Below are positions 1 through 6,014 of a stretch of 7,073 nt of DNA, in pieces (position 1 is the first letter of the stretch; the number at the start of each line of letters is the position of its first letter). The notes under the pieces were generated by a model. That model was not told the origin of the DNA. It searched no databases and saw nothing but the letters and a program-made list of their open reading frames with translations. The DNA is taken from assembly GCA_913040765.1 (NCBI GenBank), contig CAJWIA010000074.1, positions 1-7,073 on the forward strand, written 5' to 3'. A program made the position numbers and the translations under genes. Source of the stretch: an uncultured Anaerolineales bacterium. GTDB lineage: Bacteria; Chloroflexota; Anaerolineae; Anaerolineales; UBA11657.

Positions 1-1401
1 AGTCTGAAACCAACTATCTAGAATACATACACAAAAGAATGGTAGTGCGCGCCTACTTAATTTTGCTGCATTTGAAAACCATCTTGAAAAATCATTGAGG
101 TTTAATTCCAAGCGTCGATTAATAATCAATAACATAACAGTGACCACAACGCTGATATATGATATGGCGTAGAGCACGTAAAATTGTCCTGTACTCCATG
201 ATAAATTCCAAGCCAATGCTGTTCTATATAATTGAGTAGATGTAACAATGATTATCAACACACAAGTTAATTTGGGTCTTTTCCGCATATAGCGAAACCA
301 TGTGGGCTGTTCGATTCCATGCGCTAACTGTACCAATCCCCATATCGCTACTGGAATAAAAAATACTGGTAATGAATTAATAATGTATGACAAATTTTTG
401 AGAGTTCTTACTTGGTCAAACCATGACCATACAGTAAGCCATGGGTAAACCATGTATCTAATTAGCACCATAGTCAACATAACCCACAATAGTGCCCGAA
501 TCTCTCTAGGTTTGTTTGTTAGGGTCACACCCACCACAAATCCTATGTAAGGAATTAGACCGACTTGCGAAAAATATGTTAGGTAAGTTAAGGGACGCAA
601 GAAACTGGTAGCAGCGACACTGAGTTCTTGTACGTGCGAATCTCCCCACATATTCCGAGTAGCAGTAGGAAGAACACTCCACAACTCCAATAGCATAGGT
701 GCAAACATAACTAACCCAATACACCAAATGCCAACCAAACGTGTAAGAGCAGGAACTATATTCGATCGTTTAGCAGAATACAACGTTAAAACCAGTACTA
801 GATGCAATGGGGCCTGCACCAAACCTATCCTAACATGGTTGTACAAAACGAAACCTAAAAGTAGACCTGCAAAAAATATAGGGTATAAAGAACGGGAACC
901 TATAGCTCTATTAGACACAAAGAAAAACAAAGGAAGCCAAGCAGGCGTGAAAACATCTTCATATATTATGTTTACAACAAAAGCAAATACGAGCCCTCCG
1001 AGGGCAGCTCCCACTTCCCCTATTTTGGGCACATCTCTGATAAACAGGTACATACCCAGACAAGATATGAAAATAGTGACAATTCTGTGTGCTATATAAG
1101 ACCAATGTATCGGAAAAAATAACCCAAGTACACCAAATAATAGATCATTGTCACCATGCGTGAGAAAAGAGAATCCTCCACGAGCAAGTGGGTACCAGAG
1201 ATGAAATCCATATTCCTTCCACAACAAACTATCCCCATATCTCACTGTAACGTATTGTTCCAAGTAATCCCACGCACGTACTAGGGACAGGTCACCCATA
1301 GTTAGCCGCAATCCGTGCATTGCCACCACTACAATAGCAAACAGCAGTAATACACGTATATTTAGAATCCTATTAAGACCTAATGATTTGTCAGAATGCA
1401 T
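1..1401 (-). CDS. Polytopic membrane protein, likely GT-C/YfhO-like glycosyltransferase (3' end outside window)
   Basis: Reading down from the ATG at 1401, the frame stays open for 467 codons to base 1 with no stop, so the C-terminus lies outside the window. The N-terminus is short and basic, followed by a first membrane span at about residues 14-34. A long hydrophilic loop (about 35-86) contains GD at 36-37 and 56-57 and a W/G/P-rich stretch (GFHLWYPLARGG, 65-76). Many further hydrophobic segments follow (about 108-122, 130-147, 173-208, 222-240, 272-295, 302-320, 343-360, 378-390, 405-427). One span, then a large acidic outer loop, then many spans is the plan of GT-C glycosyltransferases and YfhO-like proteins, which use polyprenyl-phosphate sugars outside the membrane. 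That assignment is inference from topology and loop composition. No clear ribosome binding site precedes the ATG. The next ATG (residue 28) lies inside the first span, so 1401 is preferred. It starts 44 nt after the DUF5989-like gene and is probably co-transcribed with it. The CDS call is strong and the function moderate to weak. Confidence 0.85.
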   Translation of the reverse strand, partial: MHSDKSLGLNRILNIRVLLLFAIVVVAMHGLRLTMGDLSLVRAWDYLEQYVTVRYGDSLLWKEYGFHLWYPLARGGFSFLTHGDNDLLFGVLGLFFPIHWSYIAHRIVTIFISCLGMYLFIRDVPKIGEVGAALGGLVFAFVVNIIYEDVFTPAWLPLFFFVSNRAIGSRSLYPIFFAGLLLGFVLYNHVRIGLVQAPLHLVLVLTLYSAKRSNIVPALTRLVGIWCIGLVMFAPMLLELWSVLPTATRNMWGDSHVQELSVAATSFLRPLTYLTYFSQVGLIPYIGFVVGVTLTNKPREIRALLWVMLTMVLIRYMVYPWLTVWSWFDQVRTLKNLSYIINSLPVFFIPVAIWGLVQLAHGIEQPTWFRYMRKRPKLTCVLIIIVTSTQLYRTALAWNLSWSTGQFYVLYAISYISVVVTVMLLIINRRLELNLNDFSRWFSNAAKLSRRALPFFCVCILDSWFQT

Positions 1402-1445
1402 GTATAACGATAATCGGTAACAGTTCTATTTCTAGATCAATGATT

Positions 1446-1628
1446 TTAAAAAAGTGTGTAAATGAAAGGACCCACACCAGATGCAGAAGCAAACATCAAC
1501 AACATTCCAAATGAAAGAAGTACCACAACCATAGGAATCATCCACCACAACTTGCGCTGCCACAAGAAAATTAATATCTCACCAAACACTCCCATATTTA
1601 TAGCCATTTTTCGCAAAAATGCTTTCAT
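1446..1628 (-). CDS. Small single-span membrane protein, DUF5989-like
   Basis: This is a 60-residue protein starting MKAFLRKMAINMGVFGEI. A basic/aromatic segment (WQRKLWW, about residues 23-29) precedes one hydrophobic span (about 30-48), and the protein ends in GVGPFIYTLF. The order of short amphipathic N-terminus, RK-WW, single span and terminal PFIYTLF matches my memory of the DUF5989 family, roughly 50 residues long, found beside SxtJ-type membrane proteins and carbamoyltransferases in glycoconjugate clusters. Its biochemical role is unknown. The ATG at 1628 is chosen because GGAG lies 7 nt upstream (1636-1639). A TTG at 1655 is in frame but has no such site, and the ATG at 1595 (residue 12 here) would give 49 residues, closer to the family length, but also lacks a site. 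It lies 130 nt after the flavoenzyme and 44 nt before the polytopic membrane gene, suggesting membrane-associated work with that protein. Confidence 0.82.
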   Translation of the reverse strand: MKAFLRKMAINMGVFGEILIFLWQRKLWWMIPMVVVLLSFGMLLMFASASGVGPFIYTLF

Positions 1629-1635
1629 CAGAATT

Positions 1636-1639
1636 CTCC
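1636..1639 (-). promoter_or_regulatory. Ribosome binding site of the DUF5989-like gene
   Basis: GGAG on the minus strand sits 7 nt before the ATG at 1628. It favours this start over the TTG at 1655 and the ATG at 1595, neither of which has a comparable site. Confidence 0.6.
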
Positions 1640-1658
1640 AATATGCGATAGTCAAATA

Positions 1659-1687
1659 ATCTTATGCGGAGCAGCCTGCATTGTCAT
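1659..1687 (-). promoter_or_regulatory. Candidate sigma70-type promoter before the DUF5989-like gene
   Basis: On the minus strand, ATGACA (1682-1687, 5 of 6 to TTGACA) is followed by exactly 17 nt and TAAGAT (1659-1664, 4 of 6 to TATAAT). Transcription would begin near 1652, about 24 nt before the ATG at 1628, leaving room for the GGAG site. It lies in the 130-nt gap after the flavoenzyme, a sensible place for an internal promoter driving the two membrane genes. Such matches occur by chance in AT-rich DNA, so this is only a candidate. Confidence 0.35.
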
Positions 1688-1758
1688 AGTAATGTTGACA
1701 AAGTACGCACTACTATTTTGCTTCAATATATAGAGTGAGTATCGATTTAAAATAATGC

Positions 1759-3156
1759 TCATTGCAGTTTGTCCGCTATTTTGTCTGCCAGTACCAGTGC
1801 CCTTTCCATGCACTGGTCACTATCAATATACATATATTCGCCTGTACGTCCTAATACATCTAAGTTATGCTGCTCGCCAACATAGTCGAGAAATGTGTCA
1901 AGATTATTCCTAAAGTCAAGGTACCGAATTGGGTAAGCGTGACCAGCACGCACCACAAAAAGTTTGTCGACCTCATTACGAATGAGGATGTTATCATGCT
2001 CTAAATGTGGCAATGCTAGCTCTAGAAGATCCTGTTCATTCATATTCCAAATCTCATCACCGCGATGACAAGAAAATTCCACTGCGAGCATATTTTCTCC
2101 GTCTGGAGACAGAGAATCACAAAACTTATCCATCTCCGCAAGACGATGATAAGGACGGTCTAAGTAGTACACATATGAGGTATCAAGTAAGTCATTCTTC
2201 GTGGTGACAACATAGAGAACTATAAGGGACAAATACCCCAGTTTGTCTGCACTTTGGCTTACTATTGGTGGAGCTTCTGGTGACATCATGTTGACTAAAT
2301 TAGGTATTGGAATTGTCGATATTACATGATCAGCATGCAACTCAATCAAATTATCATCCTGAGCAACCTTCACTAAATATGTTCCGTCATCTCGCAATTT
2401 CACCTTTACAACTCGAGTATTTTGACGAATAATCCCACCCATATTGAGCACTCTGTCTGCAATATTCTCAGCAATAACGCCATATCCTCTCTTTGGATAG
2501 CGCAGTGGTAAAACAAGCTCCCTTTCTGTGAGTGACTTAGCTGGCCCACTTACCTTTCTCAAAAACATCATTTTCATACTCTTCATAAAATTGAGCCTTG
2601 TACTGGTAGGAATTATCTCAGACGAAAGATTTTCACAAGGTATTTTCCAGAAACCTTCTGTATATGGTCTAAAGAATATTTTCGCTAAGTGATTACCAAA
2701 ATTTGCTGTAGCCCAGTCACCAAAATTAACGCTTGTGGAGTCAGTACTTAACAGATACTTGGCAGCTGCCTTGAGTTGTGCCCATGCAAAAGTGATAATA
2801 GAAGCTATCGCATCAGAGAGCGGAAAATTAAGCAGTACATTTTTTGCGCTAAGTGGATAATCAAGAAACCTACCCAGCACATAAAGTTGAGCGCTTCTCT
2901 CAAAACTGAGCACATCATCCGCCAACAAATCAGTTATACGTTCAACAATCTCCTGTTTCTGAGTGATGAAAAAATGTGGTCCAAAATCAAGACAGTACCT
3001 ACCGTCTTCAGGTCGAACTGTACCAGCCAAGCCTCCTACAAACTCATTAGACTCACACACTTCTGCTTGAAACCCTAGTTCCTGCAAACGCCAAGCAACT
3101 GTTAAGCCTGAAATACCACCGCCCAGAATAATTATTTTCTTATTGCTCAAAATCAA
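1759..3156 (-). CDS. FAD-dependent oxidoreductase (protoporphyrinogen oxidase/amine oxidase type, UGM-like)
   Basis: This 465-residue protein is full length for its superfamily. An N-terminal Rossmann FAD site shows GGGISG at 12-17 and Glu35 at the end of the second strand, where it would bind the adenosine ribose, followed by GGLAGT (41-46). The C-terminus carries a second flavin-contact segment (GRTGEY at 436-441, then a helix near 447-460), as in protoporphyrinogen oxidase, amine oxidases and UDP-galactopyranose-mutase-like enzymes. The segment GRFLDYPL near residue 95 recalls the substrate region of mutase-like relatives. In this setting it more likely acts on a sugar or lipid-linked intermediate than on haem precursors, but that is inference from neighbours. 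No signal peptide is seen, so it is probably cytoplasmic. The start is TTG at 3156: GAGAGG lies 5 nt upstream and an in-frame stop lies at 3166-3168, so no longer start exists. It begins 28 nt after the methyltransferase gene. The superfamily call is firm and the substrate unknown. Confidence 0.9.
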   Translation of the reverse strand: MILSNKKIIILGGGISGLTVAWRLQELGFQAEVCESNEFVGGLAGTVRPEDGRYCLDFGPHFFITQKQEIVERITDLLADDVLSFERSAQLYVLGRFLDYPLSAKNVLLNFPLSDAIASIITFAWAQLKAAAKYLLSTDSTSVNFGDWATANFGNHLAKIFFRPYTEGFWKIPCENLSSEIIPTSTRLNFMKSMKMMFLRKVSGPAKSLTERELVLPLRYPKRGYGVIAENIADRVLNMGGIIRQNTRVVKVKLRDDGTYLVKVAQDDNLIELHADHVISTIPIPNLVNMMSPEAPPIVSQSADKLGYLSLIVLYVVTTKNDLLDTSYVYYLDRPYHRLAEMDKFCDSLSPDGENMLAVEFSCHRGDEIWNMNEQDLLELALPHLEHDNILIRNEVDKLFVVRAGHAYPIRYLDFRNNLDTFLDYVGEQHNLDVLGRTGEYMYIDSDQCMERALVLADKIADKLQ

Positions 3157-3161
3157 ATATA

Positions 3162-3167
3162 CCTCTC
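3162..3167 (-). promoter_or_regulatory. Ribosome binding site supporting a TTG start
   Basis: GAGAGG on the minus strand lies 5 nt before the TTG at 3156. No ATG or GTG is available in frame between the upstream in-frame stop (3166-3168) and the Rossmann motif, so this site supports translation of the flavoenzyme from TTG. Confidence 0.55.
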
Positions 3168-3184
3168 ATCATTGGGTTTCACGA

Positions 3185-3901
3185 TTAATATTCTATCAAC
3201 ACATGTTTATAATTTGCATTAACAGTGAGTTGTGTTTCTACATTAGTCACCTTGACTCCTAATTCTGCACCTAATTCCATTAGATATGTATCAGGTATAG
3301 ATAAATAGCTGTCACCACCTTGTTTTATCTTGCGATAATTTGGATCTACTAACCATATCCTTGCAATCAATTTAAGAGCATCGACAAACATACCTTCCCT
3401 CAAGGTAAAAGTTAGCGCCCTCAAATTGTCTATCCAAGTGCGGTTATTATTTCCAATATCACCAATGAGCAATTTAGTGCCTGGAACAGCAATTTGTTGT
3501 ACATCTTTTATAAACCTAGCCACATAATCTAAATCTGGAAAGTAATGCATGACACTAAAACATATCACCTTAGTAAACCCACTTCCTAGACTTGTAAGAT
3601 CGCTTAGATCCGGATTAACACGTACTACTGACACATTAGACACTTCCGAAAACTTATTTGCACAGACGGAAACATAATTCTCTGACATATCGGCACACAA
3701 AATAGACCCTATCTTGTCCGCAGTAATCTCCGCAAAATTGCCGCTTCCACAACCGAAATCAAGCACTTTATCATTTGCGTTGTAATCCATAACATCTGCT
3801 GTCAGTCTAACAAACACCTCCATCTGCCTACGCCAAAATGCAGATCTTGACCAAATGTTGTCTTTATTCCAATATTCAACCCACGGATTATTGTATTGCA
3901 T
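3185..3901 (-). CDS. Class I SAM-dependent methyltransferase
   Basis: This 238-residue cytoplasmic protein carries SAM-binding motif I (VLDFGCGSG, residues 46-54), an acidic motif II strand end (CAD, 69-71) and a post-motif strand (KVICFSVMHYF, 111-121), followed by LLIGDIG (144-150). This is the usual Rossmann-like core. The N-terminal 40 residues are rich in Trp and aromatic residues (NPWVEYWNKDNIW) and probably form a lid or substrate-binding cap. The family transfers a methyl group from SAM to O, N or C atoms. Given three sugar-nucleotide enzymes upstream, a sugar or sugar-lipid substrate is likely, but nothing in the sequence fixes the acceptor. The ATG at 3901 is kept although no good Shine-Dalgarno site precedes it. 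Starting at the next Met (residue 27) would remove the Trp-rich N-terminus. It begins 26 nt after the third SDR gene, which suggests co-transcription. Confidence 0.9.
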   Translation of the reverse strand: MQYNNPWVEYWNKDNIWSRSAFWRRQMEVFVRLTADVMDYNANDKVLDFGCGSGNFAEITADKIGSILCADMSENYVSVCANKFSEVSNVSVVRVNPDLSDLTSLGSGFTKVICFSVMHYFPDLDYVARFIKDVQQIAVPGTKLLIGDIGNNNRTWIDNLRALTFTLREGMFVDALKLIARIWLVDPNYRKIKQGGDSYLSIPDTYLMELGAELGVKVTNVETQLTVNANYKHVLIEY

Positions 3902-3927
3902 TTTAATTCAACGATCTTATACTATTT

Positions 3928-4875
3928 TCACACACACAAACTTTTCAAGAGATGGTATGTATCTCGAATTCCAACTTTCAAGTTACCAGAATAAGTAAAA
4001 CCTGTATCTCTAATCTTGTCGTCGTTCACATGATAAGACACTTGATTTAGCATACGAGTAGATGTATATTCAATATCTATGTCAGGTATATTAACTTTGA
4101 TTTCATCAATTATCTGATCAAGTGTAGCATTCAAGGTAACTACATTGTATATTTCACCCGAATATTGATTTGAAGTTAGCATAAAACTTATAACTCTCAC
4201 CGCATCGTGAAGATCCAAGTAAGGCCTCACTAAATCAACAGCATCTTCCCAAACAGTAAGTGGTCTTCCAATCACAGAATGATAAATGAATTTGTTTACT
4301 GCTGTGTGGAAACGCATGCCTATACTTGGGCCAAAAATAGTTCCCAAGCGAAGCACAACACCATCGATAACACTTTGCTGAGTTGCTATTAATACTTGAT
4401 CCTCTGCAGCTAACTTACTAACAGCATATGGACTTTGTGGCTGCAAATCACTTCGGTGGCTGTCTTCAAGTGCAATACCACTAATCGGTCCGTATACACT
4501 AGTTGTTGATGGAAAAATCAACCGGCGTACGCTGTTGCGCAAGCACGCATCAATTACACTCTTAGTACCATCAAGATTTATCTTGTTAACATCTTCAGAT
4601 TTATCAAAACTACCTTCCGCGTCAGTTATAGCTGCCAAATGAACTACCGCATCTACACCTTCCAATGCACAATCCATATGAGTAGATGTCATGACATCTC
4701 CCTCAATAAACGTGTAGTCTATACCTGAAGGAAGGTGAAACAATGACGCATATCTCTGTGTCAACAAGTTGTCCATGATCGTCACACGTTCAACATTAGC
4801 TAATTCAGAGACATGTCGGATCAACGCAGAACCTATATGTCCTAAACCACCCGTAACAAGAATATGTTTGATCAC
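3928..4875 (-). CDS. Extended SDR: NAD-dependent sugar-nucleotide epimerase/dehydratase (third in the run)
   Basis: This 315-residue protein starts from GTG at 4875. The Rossmann motif is GGLGHIG (residues 9-15), with Asp35 at the end of the second strand, typical of NAD preference. The catalytic residues follow the usual plan: Thr124 in STTSVYG and the YxxxK pair Tyr150/Lys154 in YAVSK. A later RPYLDLHDAV segment (about 217-226) fits the nucleotide-sugar-binding C-terminal half. The family epimerises, dehydrates or reduces NDP-hexoses, and which of these applies cannot be told here. An ATG at 4890 would add five residues, but GGAGGT (4883-4888) overlaps that ATG's own first codons and sits 7 nt before the GTG, and the GTG gives an N-terminus (MIKHILVTGG) typical of the family. 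It keeps the canonical SVYG motif, unlike the two upstream SDRs, and is clearly the most distant of the three. Confidence 0.92.
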   Translation of the reverse strand: MIKHILVTGGLGHIGSALIRHVSELANVERVTIMDNLLTQRYASLFHLPSGIDYTFIEGDVMTSTHMDCALEGVDAVVHLAAITDAEGSFDKSEDVNKINLDGTKSVIDACLRNSVRRLIFPSTTSVYGPISGIALEDSHRSDLQPQSPYAVSKLAAEDQVLIATQQSVIDGVVLRLGTIFGPSIGMRFHTAVNKFIYHSVIGRPLTVWEDAVDLVRPYLDLHDAVRVISFMLTSNQYSGEIYNVVTLNATLDQIIDEIKVNIPDIDIEYTSTRMLNQVSYHVNDDKIRDTGFTYSGNLKVGIRDTYHLLKSLCV

Positions 4876-5027
4876 TGTATACACCTCCATAATCTATCCA
4901 TAACCATATTTGACAATTATTATGTTTAGTAAATTAACAAATATCCGATTAAAGGATCAAAGCAGTGAATTATATATGCTAGAAAACTAATGCACCAGTG
5001 AAACAGTATGTACGATTTGTAATACAA
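4876..5027 (-). other. AT-rich gap between the second and third SDR genes, possible weak promoter
   Basis: This is the longest gap in the run (152 nt to the GTG start). It holds no open frame of note. A TATAAT hexamer (4969-4974, minus strand) is present, but no good -35 sits at the right spacing, so an internal promoter is possible and not shown. No hairpin followed by a U-tract is visible, so transcription may also pass through. Confidence 0.3.
4883..4888 (-). promoter_or_regulatory. Strong ribosome binding site setting a GTG start
   Basis: GGAGGT on the minus strand lies 7 nt upstream of the GTG at 4875 and overlaps the first codons that would follow the ATG at 4890. This placement shows that the ATG, though earlier in the frame, is probably not the start. 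Confidence 0.65.
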
Positions 5028-5040
5028 CTATTGTGTTACA
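5018..5040 (-). repeat. Inverted repeat (potential hairpin) spanning a stop codon
   Basis: Two 10-nt arms (5018-5027 and 5031-5040) match as inverted repeats at 9 of 10 positions. They are separated by three bases that are exactly the TAG stop of the second SDR gene (5028-5030). The stem is A/T-rich and is not followed by a U-tract, so it does not look like an intrinsic terminator. It could affect mRNA stability at the 3' end of the SDR pair, or be chance. Confidence 0.4.
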
Positions 5041-6014
5041 GATTTCCAGTATTTAACCGTCTTGCGCAATCCATCTTCAAGACTGACTTTAGGATTCCAC
5101 CCTAAATCTCCACCAATCTTTGAACAATCTATAACAATATCGCCAACGTCAATGCGCTTCCTATTATCAGGCCATTCAACATTGACAATCTCACCAGAGT
5201 CACATGCTGCCACAATATTCCTAGCAAGTTCGTTTACACTTATCGAATTTTCGTTTGCTGCGAACCATACTGTTCCGGTAAATTCTGAACAAGATGCTAA
5301 GATTAAAGCATCTATAGCATCTTTCACATATAGAACGCTCCGCAATTGTGAACCATCTCCATAAATAGTAAGAGATTGACCATTTAAAGCTAAGCCTATA
5401 AAATAGTTTATGAAACCAAAGTCAGGACTTTTGATATTGGCTCTAGGACCATATACATTTGGTAGTCGCACAACATTTACATCTATATCATGCGCGTTTG
5501 CATAAATCCGACAATAGTACTCTGCAGCCGCTTTATTGGCCGAGTAAATATCCACAGGAGCTACCCTGTGGCTTTCAGTAATTGGACTGCTAGTCATAGG
5601 ACCGATTTGTGTACTAGTTCCCACATAAACCATTTTTGCATTTGGCCTCAATCTACGCACAGATTCCAGTACATTTAAAGTTCCAATACAGTTGACAGAT
5701 ACATCGAGCTGAGGGTCACGCATAGAGTACGGATGTGATGTATGAGCAGCACAGTGAAACACATAAGCTGCATTTTGCACAACAGACGCTACTGCCTCAA
5801 ACTCACATATGTCTGCAGAAACTAAATCTATCTTGTCCTCAATGCCCTGAATATTGGCAATATCTCCACCAGACCTTGGATCCAAAGAATCAATGATAGT
5901 AACATATGCCCCGATATCGACCAAAGCATGAACAAGATTACTACCAATAAATCCTAATCCTCCGGTCACCACTGCACGTTTACCAGATAATAACTCGGTC
6001 AACTTATTGCTCAT
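5028..6014 (-). CDS. Extended SDR: NAD-dependent sugar-nucleotide epimerase/dehydratase (second of tandem pair)
   Basis: This 328-residue protein starts at the ATG at 6014. The NAD motif is GGLGFIG (residues 18-24), and Asp42 (VTIID) at the end of the second strand fits NAD use. The active site shows Thr133 in GTSTQIG and Tyr157/Lys161 in YSANK. RLPNVYGPR (about 183-191) and the late IDVGD...SK...LGWNP segment belong to the NDP-sugar-binding half, as in GalE/RmlB/WbpP-like epimerases and dehydratases. Its substrate cannot be assigned. A TTG at 6038 is in frame, but GGGGAGG (6021-6027) lies 6 nt before the ATG and would sit inside the coding region if the TTG were used. The ATG overlaps the end of the preceding SDR by 11 nt, implying translational coupling. 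It is a clear paralogue of that gene: shared blocks include FHxAAxTSH, GTxTQxG, a DALILA helix and DVGD. Confidence 0.93.
   Translation of the reverse strand: MSNKLTELLSGKRAVVTGGLGFIGSNLVHALVDIGAYVTIIDSLDPRSGGDIANIQGIEDKIDLVSADICEFEAVASVVQNAAYVFHCAAHTSHPYSMRDPQLDVSVNCIGTLNVLESVRRLRPNAKMVYVGTSTQIGPMTSSPITESHRVAPVDIYSANKAAAEYYCRIYANAHDIDVNVVRLPNVYGPRANIKSPDFGFINYFIGLALNGQSLTIYGDGSQLRSVLYVKDAIDALILASCSEFTGTVWFAANENSISVNELARNIVAACDSGEIVNVEWPDNRKRIDVGDIVIDCSKIGGDLGWNPKVSLEDGLRKTVKYWKSVTQ

Noticed and set aside
506..727. Minus-strand open frame of 73 codons, Cys/Tyr-rich
   Set aside because: It is out of frame with the 467-codon membrane gene that covers it and has an implausible composition.
728..1099. 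Plus-strand open frame of 123 codons
   Set aside because: It lies antisense to the long hydrophobic minus-strand gene 1-1401, is rich in Lys/Thr/Pro with no recognisable domain, and has no ribosome site. It is a shadow of that gene.
1402..1445. Possible terminator between the DUF5989-like gene and the polytopic gene
   Set aside because: Only a 9-nt palindrome (1408-1416) is present, with no stable stem followed by a U-tract.
1462..1659. Plus-strand open frame of 65 codons
   Set aside because: It mirrors the DUF5989-like gene, whose conserved C-terminus and ribosome site are on the minus strand.
2776..3078. Plus-strand open frames over the flavoenzyme (also at 2007-2207)
   Set aside because: They are antisense to a clear FAD protein and have no recognisable features.
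4969..4974. TATAAT hexamer as a promoter of the third SDR gene
   Set aside because: No acceptable -35 hexamer is found 16-18 nt upstream, and such hexamers are expected by chance in this AT-rich gap. It is kept only as a note in the gap entry.
5062..5364. Plus-strand open frames over the SDR genes (also at 5490-5678, 6007-6189 and 6053-6349)
   Set aside because: All are antisense to well-supported SDR genes with intact motifs and show no domain or ribosome site.
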